From: Paramacrobiotus metropolitanus
Taxonomy: Eukaryota; Tardigrada; Eutardigrada; Parachela; Macrobiotidae
Direction of reading: 5' to 3'
NCBI RefSeq assembly: GCF_019649055.1
Contig: NW_026570239.1
Coordinates: 930,001 to 994,000, forward strand
Length of the DNA: 64,000 nucleotides
A model generated the notes under the pieces. The model was not told the origin of the DNA. It did not search any database and saw only the letters and a program-made list of their open reading frames with translations. Position 1 is the stretch's first letter. Every line of letters starts with the position of its first letter. Below are positions 1 to 10,284 of this stretch, in pieces. Position numbers and translations under genes: made by a program.

Positions 1-1166
1 AAACGCATACACACACGGTCACCCACCGCTATCTAATGGGTATTTGTACGGTCACTACATACTATGAAACGCACACATGCACGGTCACTTTACTATCAAA
101 AACAAAAATGCTGGCTGTTCGTATATACTCGGGACGCGTGTAAATGTGGTGTCCGCTGGTCACCATCTCTACTACTAATGTGTCCAGAGGCGCGATAGCC
201 GTATAAAAATCCTATGCTGGCTGCTGGTGTTTCAGAGACTGTATGTTTTATCTCTTTGATAACTCAAGGTTAGCATTTTGCATTCCTATTTTTGCACCAT
301 ACTTAAACCATTGCGTTTGTTTGTCGGTCACCGCCACCCCACTTAAAAGGGTAAAGGCGCAGTGTCCATTTGTACTCGAGGCTAATGCACATATGCGCGT
401 TGGCCGTATATACTCAAGGCGCGTGCAAACTGTGGTGTCAGTCGGTCACCACCATCAATTCACATATGCGCGTTGGCCGTATATACTCAAGGCGCGTGCA
501 CACTGTGGTGTCTGTCGGTCACCACCATCTAATGCACATATGCGCGTTGGCCGTATATACTCAAGGCGCGTGCAAACTGTGGTGTCTGTCGGTCACCACC
601 ATCTAATGCACATATGCGCGTTGGCCGTATATACTCAAGGCGCGTGCAAACTGTGGTGTCTGTCGGTCACCACCATCAATTCACATACGCGCGCTGGCCG
701 TATATACCCAAGGCGCGTGCAAACTGTGGTGTCTGTAGGTCACCGCCCTCTAATGCACGTATGCGCGGCATTCCTACTATTAAAACGCATACACACACGG
801 TCACCCACCGCTATCTAATGGGTATTTGTACGGTCACTACATACTATGAAACGCACACATGCACGGTCACTTTACTATCAAAAACAAAAATGCTGGCTGT
901 TCGTATATACTCGGGACGCGTGTAAAATGTGGTGTCCGCTGGTCACCATCTCTACTACTAATGTGTCCAGAGGCGCGATAGCCGTATAAAAATCCTATGC
1001 TGGCTGCTGGTGTTTCAGAGACTGTATGTTTTATCTCTTTGATAACTCAAGGTTAGCATTTTGCATTCCTATTTTTGCACCATACTTAAACCATTGCGTT
1101 TGTTTGTCGGTCACCGCCACCCCACTTAAAAGGGTAAAGGCGCAGTGTCCATTTGTACTCGAGGCT
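1..1166. repeat. Higher-order tandem repeat, period about 782 bp
   Basis: Bases 1–383 reappear almost unchanged at 783–1166 with a one-base indel, so the window starts inside a repeat whose outer period is about 782 bp. The shared block carries divergent relatives of the 74-bp unit described next, including GTATATACTCGGGACGCGTG near 120 and 903. Open frames here are by-products of the array and are not called as genes. Confidence 0.9.
388..770. repeat. 73–74-bp minisatellite array
   Basis: The motif CACATATGCGCG, with variants CACATACGCGCG and CACGTATGCGCG, recurs at 388, 461, 535, 609, 682 and 756. The spacing is 73 or 74 bp, giving about five units. Each unit also contains GTATATACTCAAGGCGCGTG and GTCGGTCACC. 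Units differ by a few substitutions and a one-base indel. There are no unique spacers between units, so this is not a CRISPR array. Confidence 0.93.
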
Positions 1167-1169
1167 TGT

Positions 1170-1960
1170 GGCTACCGCAAGGTCTTTTTTTTGGTAACCG
1201 ATACGACGGTACCTTTCTGCCGTTGCACTACTATCTACCGGGACCAGCGCACTGCTGGCATGCCAAGCTGCGTTCTGATCTGACCGTTGGTAGGGCTTCA
1301 TGGAGGGCTACAGTAGTTTAACGTGTAGTGCTAAAACCGCTTTTAACAGCCAGCTCATGTGGAAAATATTTTGGTATTTCGCCGGGAAGCTTACCGCCAC
1401 CTACTCGAATGGCGATCGAGTAAAATAAACAAGTCTTGACGTTACCTGATTCTTCAAAAAAAATTGTGGGAATTGCATTAAAACACGTTTAGACCCGGTG
1501 AAACCATGCAATGGCATGCATTCGCCGGCCCAGAAGGGCGTTCACCATAACTAACGAATTTAACACAGATTTTATACTATGCAATGATGTACAGATAAGT
1601 CTCAATTTTTGAGGAATATGGCTCTATCGTGGCATTACTGGTGAGACCGTAAATACCTCCAAATAGGCTTTACTTTAACACAATGTTTTTCAATATGACT
1701 GGCAAAAATGTCCGATTCAAAACTTTAGCCATATTCCGAGAACAGCGAAATGTTGATCTGCCAGGGAGGCCTCACCGGTCACATGGTTCTGCTCTACGGA
1801 CACTGTACACACCTTTAAATTGTAACATTTATTCTACAAATTTTTGCTGATAAGTATGTAGATAAAAATTATTCGTAATAATTTAATGCTACGCTTCGGT
1901 CACTCAGTGCCCGCCAGAAGCGAGTGCACTTTCCTAGTGTTACTACTAACTCGACCATTG
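1170..1960. other. Intergenic, nothing recognised
   Basis: No coding stretch, RNA gene or clear repeat was recognised. Short inverted matches such as GGAATATGGCT near 1613 and its complement near 1730 are too weak to call an element. Confidence 0.5.
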
Positions 1961-1964
1961 TTTG

Positions 1965-2116
1965 CTAAACCATTCATTCGGGTAGGGTTGTTCAATCAGG
2001 ACGTAGGGCGTGCGACCATCCGGTCGACCTGGCGGAATGCTAAACCGGATGTAGTCGCCGTTAACTATCAACGACAGTGCCAGACTGGTTATAAACAGCA
2101 GCAAGATACTAAACAT
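1965..2116 (-). pseudogene. Truncated copy of the secreted cysteine-rich gene
   Basis: Read on the minus strand from an ATG at 2116, about 48 codons match the N-termini of the genes at 4124–4859 and 8987–9717. The match covers the hydrophobic leader followed by NGDYIRFSIPPG and TPYVLIEQPYP. Homology then stops and the frame runs into unrelated sequence, so the cysteine-rich core and second exon are missing. The upstream flank is also conserved, but the TATA-bearing stretch seen in the other two copies is absent. This looks like the oldest, broken member of a three-copy series on one strand. The 3' breakpoint is inferred to lie near 1970. Confidence 0.85.
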
Positions 2117-2690
2117 TCTTTAAGAAGTAAAGTTTCCCGTTTAGCTCGGCCAGTTTTATGTTTTCGTCAGCTTAAACCGCGAACGAACCGCCACCCTGTC
2201 CATGTACATGCCAGGCAATATCCATTCGACACCAAGTAAAGAAACTTCGGACAAGACTAAATTCAAGTGCTTTTCCCCGCGCCGGCATGGATGATTCGCT
2301 GACTAAGAAAGTACGTACTGTGAATACTTGCCAATAACCCCGGGGTTGTTAAGTGGGGATGGAAAAAGTGGGCACTGTCAGCTATAACACAATCCTAGAA
2401 TGAACATTCCACATGTAAGCACTCAGCGTAAACGATCAGAATTTGCCAGTCTCTGCGAAGCAGCCGGCGCATGGGCTGCGTCCAGATTTTATGATTCACA
2501 ATGTTTCCATCGCTGAGAGCGCTCGAAAATCCACCCACCAACTGAAAAATCAATGGTTGTATGGACAAGTGTTCAAAGAAGGCAGTTCCAACGTTAACAA
2601 AGTCCCAGACTTCCGGTGCAGAGTGCAGACACGCAATTGGTAATAGAAAGGAATAACGCTTCAAATCTGCAGTGCTACAGACTGTACACA
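2117..2690. repeat. Upstream flank of duplicated unit, copy A
   Basis: This stretch aligns with 4860–5660 and 9718–10270. Shared landmarks are CGTCAGCTTA followed by GCGAACG and ACCGCC near 2165, the GTTGTTAAGTG...GATGGAAAA block near 2345, and GTGTTCAAAGAAGGCA near 2570. No coding potential is claimed for it. It shows that the duplication took several hundred bases of 5' sequence along with the gene. Confidence 0.75.
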
Positions 2691-2694
2691 GGAT

Positions 2695-3170
2695 GTACGG
2701 AACACAGAAATGTGAAAATTCTCATTTACTATAAATATGAAGCAGCACTGTTTTCCTTGCCGCTGGCCCCCAGTATCAGATGGCGCTGGCTAAGCGCGCA
2801 TCGATCATCGAAGGAGGAACAAAAGCAAACCCGGATGTAGGCTTTAATGCCGAAATCTAACACACACACCGCGCCTTGTGCGCCAGCCAAAACCAACTGG
2901 CCAGAAAACGGATCCTGCAGCCAGCACCGCTGTGTTGCAGGCCGTCAAAAAGCATGCCAATGCCCAGACAGGAAAATACCCAAAACCAACCAATGACAGA
3001 AGGGCTGAATCATAAGCCCGCCCTGACAGCAGTGATGATGAAAATTCTTCGAGTTAAATGCGCGTGAAATGCTTAAAGCATTATTAACGTATCTCCTGAC
3101 GGCGAAAAGTAGACACTTTTGAAATAGCGAATTACTATGAAGCGGGATATTTAATGCTGTCTCCAGTACA
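2695..3170. other. Intergenic, nothing recognised
   Basis: Short open frames occur on both strands, but none shows domains, paralogues in this window or splice logic. No repeat was recognised. Confidence 0.45.
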
Positions 3171-3173
3171 ATG

Positions 3174-3377
3174 TAGGACGAAATGGTCGCATAGCCCCAT
3201 ACCGCGCATTCTGTACGCATGCGGTGCAGTGCACTTGTACGAACCGGATATTTTCAAAATATCCGGTATTCAAAAAAAAAAAATATTCAAAATATTGTTT
3301 TGAACTCAGTCGTACAGTGCACTGTACTGCATTCGTACTGAATGTGGACATGTTGGGTATGCGACGATTTCGTCCTA
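3174..3377. mobile_element. Palindromic MITE-like repeat, copy 1
   Basis: The left end TAGGACGAAATGGTCGCATA is matched in inverse by TATGCGACGATTTCGTCCTA at the right, with imperfect pairing continuing inward through TACGCATGCGGTGCAGTGCA. Both ends carry TA, as expected for a Tc1/mariner-type target duplication. A second, diverged copy lies at 15514–15667; both are followed by AAGCTGTAG, so the repeat unit may extend beyond the palindrome. No transposase is present. Confidence 0.7.
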
Positions 3378-3379
3378 AG

Positions 3380-4120
3380 CTGTAGTTTTCGTTTTCTAAC
3401 AGTATTTTTATCCCTGAATGTTTTACTCTGTGTTATATAAATACAGCATGGTAGTGCTAACAGTTTCTGTTCCTGTGGCGTCGAGAATGAAAATATTAAG
3501 ATAACAAAAACTTTCAAACATTTACCGCGTCATCCAGTCCAATTTTATTGACCGCAGCGAGCCGACCACAAGCGGCTAGCGGGAAATTAGTACTCTAAAA
3601 TCAAGTTTGTTTAGAGTTTGATGCATACAGTATGCTATTCATTCTTTTGTATTTACACGGCGTCGAGTTTCTTCTAAGAGTGGTAACCGCCAAACCAAAA
3701 ACATAATACGTGGGAATTCTGATTATAGGCGAATGCGATAATTATTATTTACTAAATAATAAACAAAGTCACCAAGCTCAGTAATTCTTATTAATGAATT
3801 TCTGTACATTTTCTTTAGCTCTGTCAGTGTAAGCTCTGGATTTAACCGTTACGCAATATTTACTAATTTACTGACGCCACCCAGCAGTTTAAAGAATTTT
3901 GTACAGGTACAGCAAAAGCGCGGTACGGTACAGACGCATTGCATTTAATCGTGTCAGTGCACTGAGTGCACCGAATGAAAAGATCATATACCACATGAAA
4001 GATGAAAGCTTGACAAAGGTTAAATTTACAAATATGGCTGTATAACCATCCGCCGTCATAACGATGTCATTGCGAAGTCTGTCTAACCAGTAAGCGGGGT
4101 CACCGGGCGCCAACGCGCAG
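3380..4120. other. AT-rich intergenic, nothing recognised
   Basis: This is downstream (3') sequence of the gene on the minus strand. No gene or repeat is supported. Minus-strand open frames that extend across 3889–4212 are read in the wrong frame of exon 2 of the secreted gene. Confidence 0.5.
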
Positions 4121-4123
4121 ACG

Positions 4124-4859
4124 TCAATTATATATGGTACCATCTGCGCGAACGTCCGGACAAGCGTTGCGCTGGCGGCACGGGATGTAGCCTCCTTCCG
4201 GTAGGGTCGCAACCGGCTCCATCGTGCACACGTCCACTAAAAAACACCCAAACTGTACTTGATTGTCAAAAAAAATGTAAATTTAGCACAGCGGATATTC
4301 CACCGGAAATGCAATGCAGACCAAATAAGCTAACATACCGGAGAAAATTTTTAAACTCTCTGACACACCGGATCATCTGTGGTAATCATATATGATTGCT
4401 AAGACAGTAACTGTCGCGCTCACCGTGCCATATTTCTCCAGCCTTAGCGTACCGATCGCGAACAGGTTCGGTCTGGTTCACTGGAGCCATATGGAAGCGA
4501 TATGGCAGAACGTCGCGGAGGTTGCGGTTATTCTTCCAAGCCCAGTGGTGCGAGAAGCAGCACTGCGTCTGGACAAAATCGCTGTCCACATGTCCTGCCC
4601 GGCAGTTCCGGCAGTGAGGATCGCCGTCCACAGGGCACCTGACCTCCCCGGGCTTGAGAGAATCATCAAAATTATTCGCATCCTTTCCTTGAGCGTAAAG
4701 GTCATGGTTAGCTCTACCACCCGGAATGGGTTCTTCGATGAGGACATAAGGTGTGATGCCAGCCGGTTGACCTGGCGGGATGCTGTAAAGGATGTCGTCG
4801 CCGTTGACGGTCAAAGACAATGTCAGACCGAATATAAACAGCATCAAGATAACAAACAT
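4124..4859 (-). CDS. Secreted cysteine-rich protein, family copy B
   Basis: Two exons on the minus strand, 4859–4424 and 4236–4124, encode about 182 residues. Exon 1 ends TGGCACG at a GTGAGC donor; exon 2 follows a TTTTTTAG acceptor, and the phases agree. The product starts with a hydrophobic leader (residues 1 to about 20) likely cut after VNG. Next comes a proline-rich stretch, then a core with CPVDGDPHCRNC and QTQCCFSHHWAW. Exon 2 adds VDVC and GYIPCRQRNACPDVR before the stop. About ten cysteines and a leader point to an extracellular, disulphide-bonded protein. I do not recognise the family or a function. Copy C at 8987–9717 has the same exon structure and keeps all these motifs, which supports the exon join. 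The leader lies about 90 bp downstream of a TATA box. Confidence 0.85.
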
Positions 4860-4950
4860 TCTCTTAGAACACGTAGATTTCTCTGTTTAAAACTTTAACT
4901 TAAAACGTCGCTGGTAACGGTTTGCTCAAGCATGTGTATGCGGTGAGCGC

Positions 4951-4956
4951 TTTATA
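4951..4956 (-). promoter_or_regulatory. TATA box of secreted gene B
   Basis: On the minus strand the sequence reads CATATAAAGCGCTCACCGC, about 92 bp upstream of the ATG. The same TATAAAGCGCT block is at the same distance in copy C, while surrounding bases have diverged. This supports a real core promoter, although no transcript start can be seen. Confidence 0.65.
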
Positions 4957-4959
4957 TGC

Positions 4960-5425
4960 CGCATTGCTCGGCCAGCTGCGTGCTTTCGTCAGCTTATACA
5001 GCGAACGAACCGCCACTGTTTCCAGGCAGAATGCCAGGCACCGTCCGCCGTACTGCAGAGTTACCTAAATTCAAGTGCTTTTCTCCACAGCTGCACAAGC
5101 AATGCGCTGACTGTGAACGTACCTACTGCGAATAACTGGCAATAAACCCGTAGGTTTGTTAAGTGGTGATGGAAAAGCGGGCACTGTCAGCTATAAAATG
5201 GTCGAAATTCTAGTATGCTCACTCTGCATGTACGTGTTCAGCGTAATTGCTCAGAATTTGTCCAAATTCCACGATTCGGAGTGCTTTATCGTTGACAGCT
5301 TTTCGACAATCCACCACCCTATTGAAGAATCTACGGGTTTATGGACAAGTGTTCAAAGAAGGCATTTTCAATGTCAGCAGAGGCCCGGTGCAGACACGGA
5401 AGTGGCATTAAAAATGAAGCGTCCA
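4960..5425. repeat. Upstream flank of duplicated unit, copy B
   Basis: This aligns with 2150–2640 and 9820–10270, with shared CGTCAGCTTATAC, GATGGAAAAGC and GTGTTCAAAGAAGGCA. It is interrupted at about 5426 by a retrotransposon fragment absent from copy A, whose alignment resumes near 5620 at ACTTCAAATTTGCAGTGCTA. Confidence 0.7.
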
Positions 5426-5573
5426 CTTTATTAGTCAAATCATACGTAGTAGCAAATTGAGGAAAGAAACACACAAAGTACAACAAGAAAATTTCGTTCA
5501 GTTTATGCAGCCCTTCCATCGTGCCCAGCACAGACGCCGCTTTACCCCGTCGAATTTCTATTGACAGGCGCTG
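5426..5573 (-). mobile_element. 5'-truncated retrotransposon 3' end
   Basis: On the minus strand, LRQRLSIEIRRGKAASVLGT matches the last residues of the endonuclease-like C-termini at 7690, 30216, 46684 and 54192. Only about 25 codons remain before the usual hydrophobic end, and an AATAAA lies downstream at about 5427–5432. Loss of everything upstream with the 3' end kept is the usual product of target-primed reverse transcription. It entered copy B of the duplicated unit after that unit had been copied. Confidence 0.72.
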
Positions 5574-5797
5574 TCGTAAAAGTTGATGCTAGCGTGCTTC
5601 GGTTGTTTGCTACTGAAGAAATTAGAAATATCACTTCAAATTTGCAGTGCTAGCAGATAAATTCATGGATAGTGAGAAGGTGAAATTTTCTAAGTAAGCC
5701 AAAAACATTTACGAGCAGCCTGGCAAGATATCTCCACAAACTCCACTAAACTCATGAGATTTGGCTTCTGTCGTGCGATATCAATAAACATACATTA

Positions 5798-5963
5798 AGA
5801 CCTTGTCCCGAATTCAAAGCGAATCTCGCTATGGTACGGTTGCTCAACCGCACGAGGTGGCTGTATACAGTGGCCAGGCCTATAGATACGGTACGCGAAG
5901 CCACCTCGCGAGGTAGAGTTGCTGTATCGCAACGAGATTCGCTTTGAACTCGGGACGAGGCCT
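5798..5963. mobile_element. 166-bp TA-flanked palindromic MITE
   Basis: The ends AGACCTTGTCCCGAATTC and, inverted, AGGCCTCGTCCCGAGTTC pair, and the inverted repeat continues through AAAGCGAATCTCG. TA dinucleotides flank it at 5796–5797 and 5964–5965. No coding capacity is present. It fits a Tc1/mariner-type non-autonomous element. Confidence 0.8.
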
Positions 5964-5990
5964 TAGTATGCTATTTATACATCATACTAG

Positions 5991-6803
5991 CAGGACCTAC
6001 TGTATACAGGCCTAATAAGACGCCTGTGCAGTACGTAAAATGTACCTATTTTTTATCATTATCAAAATCTATCGTGGAAGATGGGTTTACAAAGTGTAAC
6101 TGGAAACAGAAGCAGACTACTGCAACGACCGTGCAGCTCAAGCCATATCAAGCCATACTGCACTGTATTGTTCCATGCACGCTGTGCTGTGCTGTATTGA
6201 CTTTCTTCTGAAATCTAATCCGCTTTAATTACCTACGAAGCCATTATTTGTTTTCTACCTTAATCTCCGTGTTGTAATATTAACGTGGGGCTTTCTATGG
6301 AACGAAGAATCACAAGGAAGCCCTTATACCAGTACTGTTGAGGCGCTGACAGGCGGAAATAAACGCCTGGGTTATTCTCCTTTTGCGTACGGTTCTTAGA
6401 TTTCGGAAACTGTTTTGAGAGTTTTTGAGTTTTGACCGTTTTCGAAGAATGCTTAATGTTGAGGTCTAACAAAATTGTTAACGAAAAATTGTTGATACAA
6501 AATTGTTAACGACAGTGTTGGCGTAGCAGCAGGTGAAGTGGGAAAACAACAGTTATCGCAAAAACCTTTCCAGTTTAGAATTTTCCACTTGTTTTTTTCG
6601 TCTTGTGGCAGAAATATGTTTCAGAAAATTCGCTTATTTTATTTTGTATTAAAAGCTGTGTTTAATAATAACGGCAACTCTGAAAATCAACCCAAATTAA
6701 TCCAGCATTCCGATGTTCTGCATTGGCAACTACATATACATAACTGTCTGATCAACTTCGACGTCATCGAACCTCTTATTAGGCCTGTATACAGTAGGTC
6801 CTG
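5991..6803. mobile_element. Non-autonomous DNA transposon with 7-bp target duplication
   Basis: The left end CAGGACCTACTGTATACAGG and the exact inverted copy at the right continue into CCTAATAAGA, a perfect inverted repeat of about 29 bp. The direct repeat ATACTAG abuts both ends, at 5984–5990 and 6804–6810. The interior is AT-rich and contains only short open frames with no transposase motifs. CAGG termini suggest a hAT-like origin, although hAT normally makes 8-bp duplications, so the superfamily is uncertain. Confidence 0.82.
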
Positions 6804-6810
6804 ATACTAG

Positions 6811-7594
6811 TTACACAAATAATAGTTAATCATACATTTAATTATGCCTTCTTTAAGAATATACTCGTATGTCCTACAGATAGTTGCATCGCTAAGTTGG
6901 GCAACTTTTATCTCAGAAAATCAAATCAAATAAACTACGACATTATTAAATCCCTAAAAATTTTGCAGTTGCTCGGTGAGATGTCTCCGACTTGAGTTTG
7001 GCAATTGCAGTGCGAAAAGAATAAGAATAATACTAGCATGTGTCTGAGAAAGGTCTGGTCCGCGCTTGATGGAAACAAAACACCGGCCATTACCTGTAAT
7101 ATTAAAAGCGATTATTGCATTTGCTTGTTCCAAATGCCTTTCAAATGCAGCACTACACCGGAAGTGTGGTTTTCTGCAGATGGAGAGTTCCCTTTCTACA
7201 CACTCACAGTCTCATTGTTTGGAACTTTGGGGAAGGCCTTCGCTAAAATGATTCGTTTTATTGGCAGAAGAATACTGCGGAGTGACGGGGGAAGACCAAC
7301 CGACGTTCCCATAGACAAGCTTTACATCTAACTGCTGTTACAGGAAATGCGGCTGCTACTTTGGGTACATTATTGCGCGACCGAAAGTTCATGATAATGA
7401 TTTTGGTGATGATTTTCAGGCAGTGCGGCTTATCCCATAACGGGGACTGAACCCGATACAAGTCGAACTATAGTAGCCATGTATAATTATCATATCAGAG
7501 GATTTTCCAAGCAGGTGCAATCGTGGCTGATGCTATAACTGTTATGTAGTGGAGATAAGGAGAAGGTGTACTGAATAACCAGATGGCGGCCAAG
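6811..7594. other. Intergenic, nothing recognised
   Basis: An open frame at 7005–7331 (108 codons, plus strand) has no recognisable domain, leader or paralogue here and is not called as a gene. Confidence 0.45.
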
Positions 7595-7689
7595 TTAAGG
7601 GATTTGGCCCGGTACATAGCACCAAATTTTTTCGCTTTATTAATAACCAACACACATTTCTGGTAAGAAAAGGGAACACGTGATATTGT

Positions 7690-7995
7690 TTACAACAGCA
7701 AAACTTCATTCAAACTATCCACTCCATCCATCGTACCAAGGATAGATGCTGCATTTCCGCGTTGAATCTCCAGCGATAGTCGTTGGCGCAGGAACTCATG
7801 TGATCGACGCTCTCCTGTGTGCTGTTGCAGCCTTTTTCCCAGTTCCTTCACAATAGCGATAGCCGCCGGACCCCAAGGGCCCATCGTCTCAAAACCAATC
7901 GGGGAAAAGATGTAACGCCCTTCCAGATACGAGTATAAATGGGATTCGCACCAAATTCGTGTACATACACGGGAATATTCGCTTTCGCGCACTTC
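7690..7995 (-). mobile_element. Retrotransposon C-terminal fragment inside the TTAA element
   Basis: Minus-strand translation shows GRYIFSPIGFETMGPWGPAA, then KELGKRLQQHTGERRSHEF and LRQRLSLEIQRGNAASILGT, ending in a stop at 7690. This matches the C-terminal segments at 30216, 34448, 46684 and 54192. The zinc-finger and PD-type motifs upstream are missing. A TTATTAATAAAG polyadenylation-like signal follows on the minus strand near 7645. It is a 5'-truncated piece carried within a DNA-transposon-like element. Confidence 0.85.
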
Positions 7996-8049
7996 CAAAC
8001 ACATTTTTGGGTTGCTTTTTGACACTGTGTAGCCAAATGTTTTGTTTAC

Positions 8050-8207
8050 ATAGGCGTGAAATCCGTTTTTGCGCGCAACATCCGGTTCGGGAGCTATGGC
8101 TGTTAGAAAATACCAAAAAGTATAAATGCATTCAGGTGTACCAAAAGTCTCATTATGGACCGATCCCTTTCAAATTTTGCACGTAAATGATCATAACCAT
8201 GAAGATC
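8050..8207. repeat. Dispersed repeat, copy 1
   Basis: The stretch with CAACATCCGGTTCGGGAG, TAAATGCATTCAGGTGTACC and AGTCTCATTAT aligns over about 140 bp with 45115–45265. It aligns more weakly with 36790–36920 and 61600–61730, both of which share GGCGTGAAATCCGT and TGCAGGTGAACC-like blocks. Its nature is unknown and it has no coding support. Confidence 0.7.
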
Positions 8208-8228
8208 GTACCGGGCCAAATCCCTTAA

Positions 8229-8986
8229 GAGGTTTGATTTTTAGATCTTACTGGTAGAATGCTTGCGGGCCAGCAGCAGGGTGTTTGTGTCGTAGCTTCT
8301 GTAAGCGTCTTAGAAAATTTGCGCTCTATAGTGACTTAAATTTAAGTAAGCAGATTACAAGGCATCCAGAAGATGAACACATGCGTCGCAAAATTGCAAA
8401 ACCATGTCATTTTCATTACCGTGTATTGTGTAGCTAAACGATCTAACTCGATGTAGCCGTCTGCAGTTAAAATGCCGGAATTGTGACCATATGTTTACAA
8501 TTATTTAATTGGTCTGTGATTAATGACGAAGTTTGGTGTCATTTTTGCGATGATATGAATAGTCGGTAACACGACTAACGGCTCAACTATCGCGATATTT
8601 GAGCTTTAAGTAAATAAAATACGAATTCCGAAAGTTTAGAGACAAGATCTGTGTGTGAACCGACTTCGTAATAGGCAAAATTGTTCAAATGCTTTTTTCA
8701 ACCAGATATTTTCGTAGAATACGGAACTCCGTAATTGTTCGAAGAGATCCTTTTGCTGGTAGTCTTGCTCTGTCCCATACATCAATACTGACAAGAATTT
8801 ATTCGCGGTAGCAATGCTGAATATTGGATAAAAATATCATTTAACACACGCGCACACACGGGAGAGAAGAGGCTTAATAAAGATTACATTGGACATATTG
8901 TTGTACAGCGAGCCGCAGTTAGAAAAATAGGATTATCAAGACTGCCTAACCAATAACACGGGTTACCGGGTGCCAACGTACAGACG
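8229..8986. other. Intergenic, nothing recognised
   Basis: This is the 3' flank of secreted gene C. A short run of CACACGCGCACACACG lies near 8845. Nothing else is supported. Confidence 0.5.
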
Positions 8987-9717
8987 TCAATTGATGGTTC
9001 CATCTGGTCTAACGTCCGGGCAAGCGTTGCGCTGGCGGCACGGGATGTAGCCTCCCTTCGGAAGGGTCGCAACTGACTCATTCGTGCACACATCCACTAC
9101 ATCACATTAACATTAACACCCAAACTGCACTTGATTGCTAGCGCGACGTAAATTACAATGTCATGCGGACTGAACAGGCCAACGGGCCGGAAAATATTAA
9201 ACGCGCACATGCTAGATCATCAGTGACAATCGTACTCTTACCGCAGTGCTAAGAAAGTGAACCAGTTGCGCTTACCGTGCCATATTTCGCCAGCCGTCGC
9301 GTACCGGTCGCGATCCGGTTCGTTCTGGATTAGTGGGGACAAATGGAAGCGATATGGCAAAACGTCGCGGAGGCTGCGGTTATTTTTCCAGGCCCAGTGG
9401 TGCGAGAAACAGCACTGGGTCTGTACAAAGTCACTATCCGCATGGCCTGGCACGCAGTCCCGACAGTGAGGATCACCGTCCACAGGACACCTGATCTGCC
9501 CCGGGTTGAGCTCATCATTGGCAAGTGCCTCGTTTCTGTTCCCGTCAAAGCCATATCGATCGCGGTTGGCTTCACCGTGCGGGTGGGGTTGTTCGATGAG
9601 GACGTAAGGTGTCAGGCCATCCGGTTGACCTGGCGGGGTGCTGTACTCGATGTAGTCGCCGTTGACTGTCAAAGACAGTGTCAGACCGGTTACAAAAGGC
9701 ATCAGTATAACAAACAT
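8987..9717 (-). CDS. Secreted cysteine-rich protein, family copy C
   Basis: Two minus-strand exons, 9717–9276 and 9096–8987, join in phase at a GTAAGC donor and a GTAG acceptor to give about 183 residues. The leader MFVILMPFVTGLTLSLTVNG is almost identical to copy B. The core keeps CPVDGDPHCRDC, QTQCCFSHHWAWKNN and DVLPYRFH. Exon 2 encodes VDVCTNESVA and GYIPCRQRNACPDVRPDG, then stops. The linker after TPYVLIEQP differs from copy B in length and composition, while all cysteines are kept. That pattern suggests constraint on a folded secreted core. The function is unknown. The gene lies about 4.9 kb from copy B on the same strand. Confidence 0.86.
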
Positions 9718-9802
9718 CCTTTTAGCAAAGCTTTCTCCGTTTAACGTAACACTCCGCTGATAATGTTCTGTTCAAGCGTGTTTCTGGGAACGCGGTAAGC
9801 GC

Positions 9803-9808
9803 TTTATA
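9803..9808 (-). promoter_or_regulatory. TATA box of secreted gene C
   Basis: The minus strand reads GGTATATAAAGCGCTTACCGC about 86–90 bp upstream of the ATG, matching the position and core of the TATA box of copy B. Confidence 0.65.
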
Positions 9809-9814
9809 TACCAC

Positions 9815-10270
9815 ATTGATCGGCTAGGTTTGTGTTATCGTCAGCTTATACCGCGAACGTACCGCCGCTTTTTCTCAGTAGATGCCAAGCACTGTCCATC
9901 GTGCAGTCTAGACAATTTCATAAACTCAAGTGCCTTTCCCGCAGCTGCACTGACAATTCGCTGACTGTGAAATTACCTACTGCGAATACTTGGCAACCAA
10001 CCCGTAGGGTTGTTAAGTGTTGATGGAAAAGCCGGCACTGTCAGCTGAAATGATCCAGGAATGCAGACTCTGCAAGGTTACTCAATGTCATTACTCAGAA
10101 TTTGCTAGTTTCTGCGAAAGAGTCGGTGCCTTGTACGCCCGGCGATGGGCGACGGGCTGCGACCAACTCCACAATTCCAAATTCTTTTATCGCTTACAGC
10201 GTTTTGACAATCCAGCAGCCACTTTAAAAATCTACGGTTTTTTGGACAGGTGTTGAAAGAAGGCACCTTT
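9815..10270. repeat. Upstream flank of duplicated unit, copy C
   Basis: This aligns with copies A and B through CGTCAGCTTATACCGCGAACG, AACCCGTAGG, GATGGAAAAGC and the TTTTGACAATCCA block. It carries no gene of its own. Confidence 0.72.
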
Positions 10271-10284
10271 TTCAACTGTCAATT

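Larger units (their letters stand above)
7595..8228. mobile_element. TTAA-flanked element with perfect 17-bp TIRs
   Basis: TTAAGGGATTTGGCCCGG at 7595 is repeated exactly in inverse at 8228, giving TTAA plus a 17-bp terminal inverted repeat. TTAA is the target site of piggyBac-type transposons, whose termini often begin with a short run of C or G. The 634-bp interior has no transposase. It carries the tail of an endonuclease-type retrotransposon (7690–7995, minus) and a dispersed repeat (8050–8207). Confidence 0.82.

Noticed and set aside
388-770. CRISPR-like periodicity
   Set aside because: Units are contiguous and 73–74 bp long with no unique spacers, and the window is eukaryotic with split genes.
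243-925. Several repetitive open frames in the first kilobase
   Set aside because: They are translations of the 74-bp tandem array in different frames; length and composition follow from the repeat, not coding.
1600-1800. An inverted-repeat element with GGTGAGACC and GGCCTCACC ends
   Set aside because: The inner sequence does not pair well and no flanking duplication is present.
3889-4212. 107-codon minus-strand protein downstream of secreted gene B
   Set aside because: It reads exon 2 in the wrong frame; the correct frame, confirmed by copy C, ends at 4124 with conserved cysteines.
9343-9744. Plus-strand open frame opposite the secreted gene C (and 4392–4898 opposite B)
   Set aside because: These are antisense shadows; the minus strand has leader, cysteines, TATA box and matching splice phases in both copies.
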